From: Rotaria macrura | Taxonomy: Eukaryota; Rotifera; Eurotatoria; Philodinida; Philodinidae | Assembly (NCBI GenBank): GCA_900239685.1 | Contig: OENT01000074.1 | Coordinates: forward strand, 124,001-188,000 | Direction: 5' to 3' | Length of the DNA stretch: 64,000 nucleotides | Shown here: piece by piece, positions 1 to 12,702 of the stretch | Layout of the letters: each line of letters starts with the position of its first letter | Numbering within the stretch: the stretch's first letter is position 1 | Translations under genes and position numbers: made by a program | The notes under the pieces: model-generated | Told to the model about the DNA's origin: nothing | Seen by the model: the letters and a program-made list of their open reading frames with translations, nothing else | Database searches by the model: none

Positions 1-475
1 GAAATAATGTAGTTAAATATCGGATGTCAACAGTAATAAAGAAGAAACAAGTCGAAAAAGAAACGGTAATTTCAATAACACGTCATGAAAAAAACCAAGT
101 GATTTTAATAGAAGTCAGAAAAGGAAAAAACTAGTCATCGGAAAATATTGTCTTCGATCAATCTTAAGCTGTCAATCATATTCTGAACGATTGTTTTTCT
201 TCATGTGAATAGTGATTGTATTGTTTTGTTTTCCCCCAATGACAAAAAGCAAGACAAAAAATGTTCTACCGAGCAACCAAACATTAGTCACTGTCTTGAC
301 GTTCTTTTTTATTTGCTATCTAATATAGCATGCATCAATTTTCTTTCTTTCCTTACTCTTTTTTTCCAGACTACTAGATTAATTATATTGTATTCTCTCT
401 GACAACTACCTATACTGCAAATTATTTTAACTAACAAAGAAAAAAACGGAAATATTTCTCTCGTTTTCTTTTCAG
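1..475. other. Unresolved 5' flank or intron of the Rubicon gene
   Basis: No exon could be assigned here. A clear splice acceptor (TTTTCAG) ends the stretch at 474-475, and the exon after it starts inside the RUN domain. This stretch is therefore probably intron, and the earlier exons probably lie upstream of the window. A 65-residue open frame at 205-402 has no recognisable similarity. Confidence 0.5.
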
Positions 476-3400
476 GTCACGCTTTTATACGTACGGTACC
501 TTTTTGTCATGCATTTATGATTTGTATACGTACGGTTGAGTCTACTAATCTATCATTATTGGCTGATATTGACCCGAAATTGGTAAATGAAAAATCAGAA
601 AAAGAAAATAAAACTAAAAATTTCGATAATTTGTATACTAGTCTATTGTTGGATTTGATTCTACAGCTGCATCAAAACATAATGTCATATATAGATCACA
701 TTCATCTTCAAAGTTTTCACCAGTAAATCAAAATACTAAAAAGAAACTTTCGTGCGATGATACTCAAGAAAAAATTCGTAAGCGAGAAGAATCGTTCTAT
801 GTTTTTGTTTTGTTATGATTTCAAAATTAACTGATTATTCAATTAGATTTTATCACCAATCCACATTCTGTTCATCGTCGTATACATAGTGATCCGATTG
901 TAAATTTTAAAAATGTCACATTATTAAGTTCAATGAACGAAATTGAATTAAATCAAGATGAAAACTCTTCTGAACATGGATCTGGCAGTTATCATTCACG
1001 TCCAGAATCATTCGTATCGATCGAATATTCTCTACCAATAGAAATTAATCGTCCATTACGATCCAGTCAAATAGTACTTATTGATGAAGAAGAATATCAA
1101 TCCATTGAATTAGAGAAACTTTCAATCACTTCAGATTTGGCTAGAAGTAAATTTCTATTAAACGTACTAGTCATCATTGAGTACTCTACTTAGTTAGTTT
1201 TTCCACTTGATAAAATAGTTTAGCGCGTGTTGTTTACTTGACAAGCCGACAATAGAAAGCAACTGTTAGTTATTGAGTTTAATTCAATTTTGGTAAGCAA
1301 ACAAAGTTGTATAGGTTGAAAAAAAGTTACTTCAGGTATGGAGATATTTAAAAACATAATTTTTGAAAGTCATGATAAAAGACGTATCGAATTATTGTAA
1401 TTATAAACCACATATGACTTGTCGTATTCAGACTACAAAACTAATCAAAACAACGCGTGGGTGTACAAGAATAGAATGACTACACCTGTTCTCGTTTAAT
1501 TTTCTATTCGAATTACGCAAGAAGATTCTAATTATTCAATAATTATTTCAGGTACACGTTTGCCATATTCATCCTTGTTTTGGCCAAGAAAAGGTCAAAC
1601 ATTAGATAATTACATACGCGAATGCGATTCACACACGCGAACAGGCGTCGAAAAGGTTGGTAAATTATTGAATATTTGTGGCATGCTTTAAAAGACTTCT
1701 TTTTTGATTCACAGGAGAATGCTCATTTTTACTTTAGTGAAGCAATTATATCAGCTATTGAATACATTAAATTTAGTGAACGATGTAAGGAATACTTCGA
1801 TTCATCAGATCAATATTTTGTGAGTTCAAGTGATTTTAATTGGTCAATCAAATATTCGGTTTCCAAGTAAAAATACAGAATTAGTCAATGTTTCCTTGTG
1901 TACGTCTATCGTATTCACTTATTATTTAGTTCCGATAACTTATCAGCAGAATCCATAGGTAATTGCGCACAATGTTTTCTATTGCCATGCACATTAATTA
2001 CTATTTTAGCATCGGCAATCATGGAAAATTGGAAACAGTGTAAAATACCAACAGTGTCCGAACTGTTTTGGATGATTCCACATGATGAAGATATATCAGA
2101 AGAAGTAAATATTAAAATAGGAGAAAATAGATTCATCGAATTCGATCGACTATCTTGTATAAGAACGACATCTAAATATGTGTTTTTGTTTTACAAATCG
2201 AATCGTATTACATCTAGCTATTTCAAACGAATCTAGATGTTGGAAAACGTATTGTATAGTTGAGAATGATCATATTCGACAGTAGTGTAATATTGTTACA
2301 AGCATTCTTTAAAATCATTCGTTATCATACAGCTAGACTAAACCTACATTGTACGTAAGCCGAATCTGTTCAACTGTGTACAACAGGAAAAAGTATGTAG
2401 TATTTTGAAAGTGAGTTGGAAATATACTACGATGGAAAGCAACAAGTTCTTTTTTCACATGATATCCATCGAAACAAGAGAAATTCATTGTTCGATTGCA
2501 AGATCGCTCAGAAGAGTGTGCTGCTTTTCTCATTACTCACAGGTTGATATATTGATGAATTCTATTAAAAAGTATTCAACCGTTCGATTTGAAATGTGCA
2601 TGCATTGAAAGATAATACAGTATTCTTGATAACCTGATATAAGTAATCTTCATATCAACAGAACTAAATGTTATGTTATGATCTACTAGTCCTTAGAAGA
2701 AAGAACGCCGGTGGCAACTCAAAACTTACGGTGCGACTGTGTTTTCTTGTACGAGCTTTTCAAATTTTCATTTCACATATCTTCATTTGATATTTGCTAA
2801 GAATGCTAGAACGATCCATACATATTTCATGCTCAATTCAAAAATGATTTTCACCATCTACTCGTTCTTTACTCGAATGGTCACTGTGGTTGAATGACTT
2901 ATTAACATCAATATATCATACATATTCTGTTGACTATTTGTACATAGAAATGTCGAATACATAGTAACATTGTTTATGTCTCTGTATAATAGAAAGTAGA
3001 TCACTCTTCTGGACTATTTTGCAATCTAACAGTGAATTTCTGTCATATCAATATACATGTATCCTGTGAAAATAACTTATTGTGGTCCATTATGAGATAT
3101 TTACGATTCATTTTCATGATGTCACATACTTTTCCAATCGCCCGCAAAAGTGAACAAATTATATTTTAATCTAATGAAGAACTAGTCTAGATCTATGAAT
3201 ATGAACGAGTTAAGCTATGAAGTAGTATAGCAATGGTGACAAATCTAGTTCCGAGAAAATTCAAGAACGCTGGTATCAATATTGAAGGGAATCTAGGGGA
3301 AAAGCATTCTGTCATGTCTCTCTTGAAATAGTCTATGAATAAAAATATCCAAGACTACCGCGAAGAATAACTGTCCAAGATAATTGATATTTAGTAAATA

Positions 3401-5208
3401 GCAGATTTTTCTAAAACTTAGTTTCTTTGATGTCAGTCGATAAATTGAACTTTGCTCTACTATCCCTTTCATAGATAACAGTCTGGCCGAAGAAAAACCA
3501 ACAGATCCAATAGAGTGCTTTATTTTCACTATTTTTTTTTATTAAAGTTAGCAACAGCATATCACCATAAAGAATCTTCTGGAAGTGACGATCATCCTTC
3601 CGTTGAAGGTAGTCAAAGAGTAAGTTGACAGGTATTGTTTTTTTCTTGTTACTGAATATAGACTTGTCATCATCACAGATATTGCGACGTGGTAATAATG
3701 AATGGGCACCACCACGTGAACAACTTATCTTTCATATTCATCCATCCGTGAAGTAAGTATCTTTAAACATAAAAGCTATGTTATGTAACGATATTCTAAA
3801 ATCATATGGGAAGAATGTTCAAGTTTGCCAGAAAATAATGATTTCAATCAACGTATGTCGAACAGACACTACGAAAGTTTATCTTTCCTTTAAAATTCGT
3901 ATTACTCTTGTTAAAATTCTTACCATTATGGTTGTTTCCGATAAAAATTTATATTTAGCAATTAGAAAGTAACAGTATTCTTTCAAAATCTATGCATAAC
4001 TTACAAACAATATGAAAATCTTATGGAAACAGTGTTAGAATCTACATGTGATTAGTGATGAAATCATATGATATACGAATATTGATCTATAGAGTCCAAC
4101 TCTTTAGTAAAAAAATGATACCTATTCGACGATAATTCTCGTATCTAATTGTAGTTTGTTAATTTTAATATACACTTATAGTATTTGTTCACTTAAAATA
4201 AATTTACTCTTCCTCGCTTATTTTTTATCTAGCCGTGATAGTCAATTGAAAAAACAAAATAATTTGTGTGCTGGTTGTGGACGTGATGTAGAAAAAGGCT
4301 TTGCTCATCGATTTCGATATTGTGAATATACAGGTAATAGAGAAAGAAATTATTTTTCTAATGCATAAACTAATCTTTTTTATTAATAGGCAAATACTTT
4401 TGTCGTAGTTGTCATTCAGATAAAAAATTTTATTTACCGTCATATATAATTACAAAATGGGAATTTTCAAATAAACATAGTGTTTCCAATTTTGCTTTCG
4501 ATTATTTAAATCGATTATTTCCTGAAGCAGTATTTAATATGAATGATCTTAATGCAAAATTATTTCAAAAAAGTAATACATTGAAACTGATGAATGAAAT
4601 TCGTTGTTCACTTCATTTTCTTCGTCGTTACATATTAACATGTCGTTTTGCTGAAGAAAAAGGGTAATAGATATGACTGATCTCTCTTCTCTGTTTGATT
4701 GTTGATTATCGAACTGTTTAGATGTCAAAAACTTTTACACACATTACCATCATATATATATGAACATCCATATTTATATTCGTTAGAAGATTTAGTGCGA
4801 GTAAATACCAATCATGTTTATTTTCCTCGTGTTATTAAACGTGACTGTAAATTCTATTCTAGACTAAATCAGGTGAATTACATAAAATATTTGAACCAAT
4901 AGTTGCGAATTTACGTGAACATGTTTTGCAATGCTCTCTATGTCGTGCTCAAGGTTTCATTTGTGAAATATGTAAAAAAGAGAACAATATTATTTTCCCG
5001 TTTAATATTCAAATAACTCATACGTGTCCTGGTTCGTTTTTAATTTTAGTGATATTTCTTTTTCAAAATGAACTTATGTCGTATTTTAATTTTCTCTTTA
5101 GTATGTCAGTCATGTTTTCATATGCAATGTTATGAAAAACAAAAATCGCTTTGTCCAAAATGTCAAAGAGCTAAACACAGAAAATCGGTTAGAAAAAAAT
5201 CATACTGA
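476..5208 (+). CDS. RUBCN: Rubicon (RUN and Rubicon-homology domain protein), 5' partial
   Basis: Rubicon is known to restrain autophagosome and endosome maturation by binding the UVRAG/Beclin-1/VPS34 complex and RAB7. Exons read here: 476-582, 642-777, 847-1146, 1552-1655, 1715-1866, 1930-1958, 2010-2104, 3548-3619, 3679-3752, 4233-4333, 4390-4663, 4722-4800, 4863-5031 and 5102-5208; every phase closes. The first exon matches the end of the RUN domain (ICIRTVESTNLSLLADID against vertebrate QCLEAVEQNNPRLLAQID). Middle exons carry ENAHFYFSEAIISAIE, SAESIASAIM and NEWAPPREQLIFHIHP. The last exons form the zinc-rich Rubicon-homology domain: CAGCG, YCEYTGKYFCRSCH, CSLCRAQGFICEIC, CPVCQSCFHMQC and CPKCQ. 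The RUN remnant favours RUBCN over Pacer, which lacks RUN. The 29-nt exon and the 1.4-kb intron after 2104 are the least certain joins. The true start is not visible. Confidence 0.87.
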
Positions 5209-8200
5209 CATAGTTCTAACATTTGTATGTTAGTGATATTTACCGGATCAAATATCCCACATGTAAAAATCTGTAGCCAGATAGAAAAACGATTAAAGAA
5301 TAATGACAAACATATCGAAGTATCAGGCAAGCAAATAGGCATCCATTCTAATCAAGAATACAAAACAAATATTCTCCTGAGAAATATCATAAGTCATATA
5401 TCAACGAGACAATTCTGAGACATGAAATGATATTCAATATATTCTTACTGACATACAAAGGATTCATAACAATTAACTACCGATTTACAATGAGATGAAA
5501 TATAAAAGTGGAAGTAGAAAATATACTCGTTCGTCTGAACTGAATTTCCATGTATCAAATTACTTTTTCAAGTCAGAATTAGAAATTTTGTAACGATCTT
5601 CATACACGATGAATAATCGAACTATTCATTTACTTATTTCAATGCATCATTCGAGTATAACCTTCGAAGAAAAAAAATATTTTTGAATGTATAAATCGAG
5701 CATTCAATAGACAAGAAAAGTCTTTTATGAAAATTTTCAGTCGAACATTTTCGATAAGCCCTATTCCGGTGTTAATTATTACATCAAAATTTAAAAATTC
5801 AGCTATTCTACGAGTCTTCGGAAGGATAGAAATTATGCCGATAGCAACAAACTGTTGTAAAATAATAGCTCGTTTTCTAAGATATTTCATCGCTCAATAT
5901 GACTTATATGAAGTATTGAGTTCGAACTCGAAAGTGATTTGAAACTTTCAAACATTTCCTTTTTGTACAATATCCGTTGATTTTTAATGTGCACTGTTTC
6001 ATTCCGTATATGTCATCAATCTTTGGATTTGACTCGGCTATTTATATATTCTTTTTCTTCTTCTCATTTTTAGTAGTCTTACTCCATTGAGTTAAATGGA
6101 TACAACAGCAGGTGCTTAATGAGAAAATGCATCCGATATCATTTTTAGGCTTTTATTAATTTTTCGAGATAATTTTCATGTATGCATATATATCAATTTA
6201 TTTTTCTATTGATTACAATAATAAATTTTTAATTTACATATACTTGTACGTCATTCGTTCTATGGAAATCAATCATACAACGTTGTTCATTAATACAACA
6301 ATCACTGAACTTTTTTTTTCTTGCTTACTTAACTACGTTTGACATATTTCTAGAAAGACTCTCATATATTGTGCATATAGATATAGAAATGTATTTATGT
6401 ATTTATCTATCTAGAAATAAATGCGACGGACAATATCAATTGATCGTTCGTTGAAGACGAGCATGGAGGAAACTAATTTAGTAAGGACACGATAGTAAGA
6501 AGAAAAGGCAAGAAACAAGCATCATAGCGATTTGTCTCTTCAAGGATATGAATGTCAGAAGTATTGTAGTATGACTGTCGATATTGATCTTAAAACAAAA
6601 AGCCGCATATTTGATACTCTTCTTAATTGATATTGACTGTTTTTGCTCGTTTTTTTTTTGCGTATGATCGAAATTACTTTTATGTTTAATAGAATTCACA
6701 TATAAGTATGAGTTGTAATCTATTTATTCGATGTCTTAATTGGGCATATTCTACGAACATTACATCTTAATATAACGAGTTATGATCACTCAGAATCATC
6801 TTTTCCTGCTAACAACAGACAGTTGCTTCTTTGACATATAGATAGAAAGAAAAACTCTTCATGATCTCAATAGAATATTTTGTCAGTTGGGACGTGCAGA
6901 AAAAGAAACCTTCAATCTATCAGCGGAAAGAGGTTGATGATGATTAAACATTAGACAATCCTGTCTTTTCCTGACGCATCTATTTACAACGATGTATTTC
7001 TATGTAAATTAACGATAAATTTTGATCAAGTAAGAATTATCAAAAAGAACAAGAAAATTCTGTTCGATTTTTTCTTTTGTTTCATTCGGACATCGTTTGT
7101 TTATCATCCATAATGATCTTCATCTCGTTAGTATTCGATATAATTATAGAGGCATGCAGTTATGCTTTATTATGTCTTGGAAGAGCAATCTTCTTAAGCA
7201 ATATCTTTTGATATATTGGTCATATATTGTACTTGATTACTATCTTAACACTCATTATATACATTATGTGTGCTGCTTTTCTGGCTGATTTCCAGAGGAG
7301 TAGTGCAGTATCGCATATTTGTACGACTAATAAAAATAAATGAAACATGAAATAGGGTTGCCGTCTTGACTGCGCTTCTCATATTTATATGAGAGAGAGT
7401 CATCAATTTATATGCATACATTTGCCACAGAAGAATCGATTAGTCTTGGCTGTAGTGGAACATCATATGAAATTGATTGATTCGTTTTCAATAAACTTGA
7501 TATGTAACTGAATAAAATGAAAAAAATGTTACAACTTCAATCATCCCAAGTTGTTTTACTGAGAAAATCATCTCAAAATGCTGCATGTATTCGCACATAT
7601 TCCTTACCTTTATCATTTGATAGTAGGAGGAACAACAGGTAATTTTCATTTTTACTTATGCTTGTCTCTCTTCTGTATTTTTCAATTAGTTGAAGCATAA
7701 ATGTATTATCACTTTAGTTTCTCTTAAATGATCCATAGGGTATTCGGACGGTTTCCTATTCTCGTCTCGTGTTCGTTTAATCGAGAAAAAAAATGATGCT
7801 CTTGAACTCAGTCATTTTGCATTTTGTTACGAGCACAATGACAACAGCAATATCTTCGCGTCCCATAATTATTACTCGACAGATGAGTCTAAAAGTACCG
7901 CCAAATATAAGCACATTGAACTCTAAACAGACTCCTCAGCAACAGACAGAAGTTGCTGTTTCTATTTCAACATCAAACAATAGCCGGAAATTATTCTTCA
8001 AGTAGGTTCTATTGTCTATTTACAAATAGCGTTTTTTTGTTTATTTTGTATGATAATATCAGTAAAAAAAAACAATGAACACGCTCCTGACTATGAATAA
8101 ATCTTAACTCGTTTTCACAGCATGACGTCATATCGATGACATAGGAAAAATGGATAAAATATTAGATTTGTAAATATGTATTTAACTGTGAATATGTCAA

Positions 8201-8707
8201 TCATGACATTATTAATACTATTAAACAAAAACAAGAAACAACAGGGTGCATTGACACTCCGTTTAGTTTTATGCATCGGAGTATATTAGTACTAGTCACT
8301 AGAAGAACAGATGCTGATGATTTCCGGTGAAATAACACGTAACAATGGGGTGACGACTAGTTTGATAGCATAATTCTTTCTTTTCTCTGCTAGCATTTGT
8401 TCTATGACGTTACTAGTCTGACACGCACGCATACAACTGAATGCCGATCAAACAAGCAGTAACAGCAGTGTTGTCTAGTGCCATTTCTTTTTTCTGCCTT
8501 GCACTGATGGTGTATACTATTCTGTGCTGATTGGAATAGAAGACATCGACCTGCTTCTTTTTCTTTATATATATATATATATATATTTCTTTATATATGT
8601 ATATATACAGTCTACGTTGGTTCGATTGTATCCATCTGCTTACTGATCACAGTTTTCTCGAGGATACGAATACTCAAAAACTATTTTTCGATCAGTATTA
8701 GACAAAA
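5209..8707. other. Intergenic region between Rubicon and the K2P channel
   Basis: This is AT-rich sequence, probably holding the Rubicon 3' UTR and the K2P promoter. Short open frames on both strands show no recognisable domain. A TA dinucleotide run lies at about 8564-8587, just before the channel start. The only coding-like signal is a possible pair of upstream exons at 7517-8001, listed separately. Confidence 0.6.
7517..8001 (+). other. Possible alternative first exons of the K2P gene
   Basis: Two open segments each end at a splice-donor-like site. The first runs from an ATG at 7517 to 7638 (then GTAATT). The second runs from an ATG pair at 7793 to 8001 (then GTAGGT). The second ends in phase 2, the same phase as the chosen channel first exon (8708-8766), so both could splice to the acceptor at 8844-8845. 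An AG at the end of TCGAG before 7793 would also join the two segments in frame. The encoded residues are rich in S, T and Q with no known domain. One in three random open frames would have this phase, so support is weak. Confidence 0.25.
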
Positions 8708-11421
8708 ATGCGTTCTGGTCCAGTTTTTGTTGTTTATCGACAACCGTCTCTTTTGGCGAAAGCTAAGTATGACATTAAAAAACAAATAATATTCTCTAGC
8801 ATGATTTGAATGAAACGTGATTGAATGTAATCTATTGTATTGCAGTATGCGTCGTCGACAAACTAAGGATCCAACGGGTAGTGATGATCAACGAATATGT
8901 ACGAAAGATAATTGTTTAAGATGTTGCAAGAAATTTACAGCGTTTATGTTTTCACGTGTTGGCTTATTTTTTGTTATGATCGGTTATGTTGCACTTGGTG
9001 GTCTGTTGTTTCGAACACTCGAAGCTCAAAATGAAAATGATATGCGCCGTATTATGGATCATGAACTTAATATCACACTTGATAAATTATGGGAAGAAAC
9101 ATTACGTGTTAATCCATTCCCAGAAAAAGATAAAAGAGGAAATTTTAGTTTATATGCTGCGCGCGAACTAGAGTAAGATATTGTTAAAATAGGTAAAGGC
9201 AAATATTGGAATTGGAATTCAATTCATTACATTTCAGACAATTCGAAAAAACTGTTATTGAACAAGTCGCAAAAGGATTTGATGGACGAACAACTAATTC
9301 TGAACAAGATTGGAATTTTTTCGGGGCTGTTCTTTATGCTGTTACGCTTGTCTCAACTATTGGTATGAAATTTTGAGTATTAATAATGTTTCATGAGATC
9401 TTGTTAATTATAAGTCTTGGAATAAAAATAATTCAATTAGAAATAAGTTTTGTTTTACAATAGAATCTTCTTATAGGTTATGGTCATATCACAACAAAAA
9501 CAACTCAAGGAAAAATAGCTACTGTTCTCTATAGTGCATTTGGTGTACCATTAATGATGCTTTTTGTTGCTAATATTGGTTCAACAATGGCTAAAATGTT
9601 TGCATTTGTATTTAACCGTATAACAATGATATTCTGTTGTCGAATGACTAATAAAAAACGACGAGCATTGGTTATAAAAAATCGACAAAAGCTAATCGAA
9701 AAAAATGGTCAATCTGTTGTTGTTATTGATGAAAAATTACCAGTGTCAACGTTCAACGAAGACATGAAAGATCTTCCTACAACAATAACAACAAAGTCAA
9801 ATTTAAAGTCAGCCAAAGACGAAAACTTGAAAGATAGAAATTCATCGAAACAAATCAATTCATCAACATCTGAATCAATTACAAAGTCTACGCCAGATAT
9901 TAACACGTCCAATCACGAACAACAATTACCAGCTGATATTCGTTTAAATATTCTTACCGGAATGTCCAATTCAAATAAAGCACGATCTCTAACAACATCA
10001 ACGCATTCTATTGGGGGAAAATCAAAAGACGCTCTTGTTCGCATCAATGAACTTATTCGACAAAGTTCTGCTCAAGATATGGAAGAAACGAATGATTTTG
10101 AACAACAAAGACGACGATCAATTGATGTTAATCCTATACAATATTATATCAATGAAACAAAGAAATTAACAAGCAATCTCGATGATCCTATTCCAGATAA
10201 CTCACTAGTATCCATAGAACAGAATGAAGCAGCAATGACAAGTCAGCATGAAAATAATATGAAACAAGTAAGACTGGCATTTCATTGAATCTAGAGATAT
10301 CTCACAGTTCTTCACATTGCTGATGTATTGTAAACAAAGTCGAATGAAGATTTTATAGCCTATCTAAAACAAGCATTGTTTCTTCTGTTTTGTTGTTGAT
10401 AACTAAAAAATATTGTGAGAATAGAACAATTTAAATTGAATTTCTATTTCCAAAAATGTAGTTTTTTTTCTTATCATCATTTTCACAATTCCAATCATTT
10501 TTTCAGAATGTATTTCAAGGGTTGATGATTAGTGCAATATCTTTTTTCAATGTTTGTCGATAGGTTGTCTCATCGGAAGACAAATCGAACATTTCCAACG
10601 GAGATAAAACAAACGAATCGAAGAAAACATCGAAAAAAATATTAAAACGTTCTAAATCCGAATCAAGTCATGATCTTAAATCAGTGAAAAATACAGTTAC
10701 AACTTTGCCATCGACGAATGCAGACGAATCATTGAATAAAACAACAAAGCCAAAGCGACGGCTTTTTTTCTTACGTAAAAAACAAAAATTAAAAAAGCAA
10801 GCATGTATAGAAGATGAAAATAATCGAAATTCATTAGATCCAGATCAACAAACGAATACTGATGAAGCTTATGAAACTGATGGAAATCTACTGCATAGAT
10901 CAAAAAGTTTGAATGAAAATTCAGCTCGATCATTACCACCACCACCGGATTATGAACAATCAACATTAAAAGAAATAACTCCGTTACCAACAACTATCAA
11001 ATGGAAAGGTGAACATGAATTTTATCCTACGGATAAATCATTGCATTTAACAAATCCTAATGTAGACGATGATGATGATGATGTTGATGATTTTGACGAT
11101 GATGAAGAGAGCGTTCCATTGCTTGTTACTGTTTTTGTCATTCCGCTTTATTTAACACTTGGAGCAATTCTTTTTGGCACATGGGAAGGGTGGATCTTTC
11201 TTGACGCATTTTATTTTTGTTTCATTACATTAACTACCATCGGTTTTGGTGACTTTGTACCAGGAGCATCGCTAAAAGCTGAAGCTGAAAAAGAGAAACT
11301 TATTTCTGCAGCTGTATATATATTATTTGGCCTCGTACTTATTGCAATGTGTATTAATTTGATGAAAGAACAATTAAGTCAAAAAGTCAAACGTATTGCT
11401 AGCAAATTGGGTAAATTCTGA
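8708..11421 (+). CDS. Two-pore-domain potassium (K2P) channel with a very long M2-M3 loop
   Basis: The product should form background K+ currents in the plasma membrane as a dimer. Exons: 8708-8766, 8846-9172, 9238-9362, 9477-10267 and 10564-11421, giving 719 residues with phases that close. M1 lies near residues 50-70 (LFFVMIGYVALGGLLF). The extracellular cap follows, then the first pore helix with filter TIGYGH near residue 171. M2 is near 184-213, M3 starts near 619 (VPLLVTVFVIPLYLTLGAIL), and the second filter TIGFGD is near 661, followed by M4. The roughly 400-residue cytoplasmic loop is basic and serine-rich, carries RRRSID and two RSKS motifs, and ends in an acidic Asp run just before M3. 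A long loop with RSxS motifs recalls vertebrate TRESK (KCNK18), but invertebrate TWK channels vary widely, so no ortholog is claimed. The start was chosen because it is the first in-frame ATG and lies 6 nt after an AG acceptor-like site. Confidence 0.9.
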
Positions 11422-11949
11422 AATTTAGGAACATTTTTCATAAGTATGTATGCTCCTGTTCGTCTCTTTTTTGTCATTATACTTTTCTCATAAATAAAGA
11501 ACGACAGAAGCCACACGATACTATTAGGCAAGTATGAATTGCGTTTGTCAAAATTCACTTTCATCAAAAATAAAGCAATTAACAATAAATTTGATTTGCT
11601 CTTAAATGTTTAATAAGTTATAGAAAGCTGTAAAAGAAATAACTCTGCGATGAAAGTTCGAAGTCAATACATATATATATATATATACTTTATAGTAGAA
11701 AGAAAATCATAAAAAAAGAAACATACTCAGATGTTACTTAGAATACTAGTTACAGGTTTTTCCATGGGAATTTATTCATCATTTTGATAGATACCTGATT
11801 GACGTTTTTTATATGTTTCTATTCATCATCTCCAGTGTCCTTAACTTGACTGCATCAGTGATTACTTGGTAACTGTTAATATCTTGTAAAATATTACTCA
11901 CAAAGCAATTTTTTAATGTATCCAGAAAAAATACCTCGCTTTAAACTAA

Positions 11950-12702
11950 AACGAAACTTTGTCTATAGATAAAACATAGTGCCCTAGTGAAAATCCCTAA
12001 AAGGGTTTGAGTGCGAATCGCTTCCTTTAAAAGTTATGGTTGTCTTAATTGTTGACTGTAGGAAGCAAAATGTAGAATATTAAGAACCGTAATTCTATGA
12101 AAATACGATACAAAATTTTGAATTTGTTTCCTGGCATTGTTCAATATCTTACATACTCGGATCAGGGGAGACTTGGGGATCGCAGTCTATTGATTTTTTC
12201 ATTGTCAAGCTATGTTATAGAATTTCCTCGTTGGTGAAAAACATTCAGACGGTAATAACAATTAATGCCGTACGATGCTCTTGGTAAATTTATAAAGAAA
12301 CTCGTGTTGGTGGGATAGTTAGATATTCAAGCGAATATTGATCCAAAACCTATCCTTGTAGACACATGTGCAATCAATAAGAGCAGAAAAATGTTCTTTT
12401 TGTAAAACGATGTGCTATTGATTTTCTTACGAAAACCAAATTGTGACAATGAAAAAAACAATCGACTACTATCCCCAGCTCTCGCTTCCATCCAAATGTG
12501 TAAGATATTGAACAACGCCAGGAAACAAATTCAAAATTTTGTATCGTATTTTCATAGAATTATAGTTCCTAGTATTCTATATTTTGCTTCATACAGTCAA
12601 CAATTAAGACAACCATAACTTTTAAAGGAAGCGATTCGCACTCAAACCTTTTTAGGGATTTTCACTAGGGCACTATGTTTTATCTATATACAAAGTTTCA
12701 TT
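11950..12702. mobile_element. Imperfect fold-back element (MITE-like), arms of about 260 bp
   Basis: The segment at about 11950-12207 is the imperfect reverse complement of about 12441-12702. Outer arm text such as AAAACATAGTGCCCTAGTG returns inverted near 12660-12680. Inner text such as TTTGAATTTGTTTCCTGGC returns inverted at about 12513-12533. A unique-looking spacer of about 230 bp lies between. No transposase frame is present and I could not fix a target-site duplication. This fits a non-autonomous fold-back or MITE-type DNA element. The arms have diverged by scattered substitutions, so the insertion is not recent. Confidence 0.7.

Noticed and set aside
4801-4900. Apparent frameshift in the Rubicon homology domain near 4860
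   Set aside because: It is explained by a normal 62-nt intron (4801-4862) that joins LEDLVR to TKSGELHK in frame.
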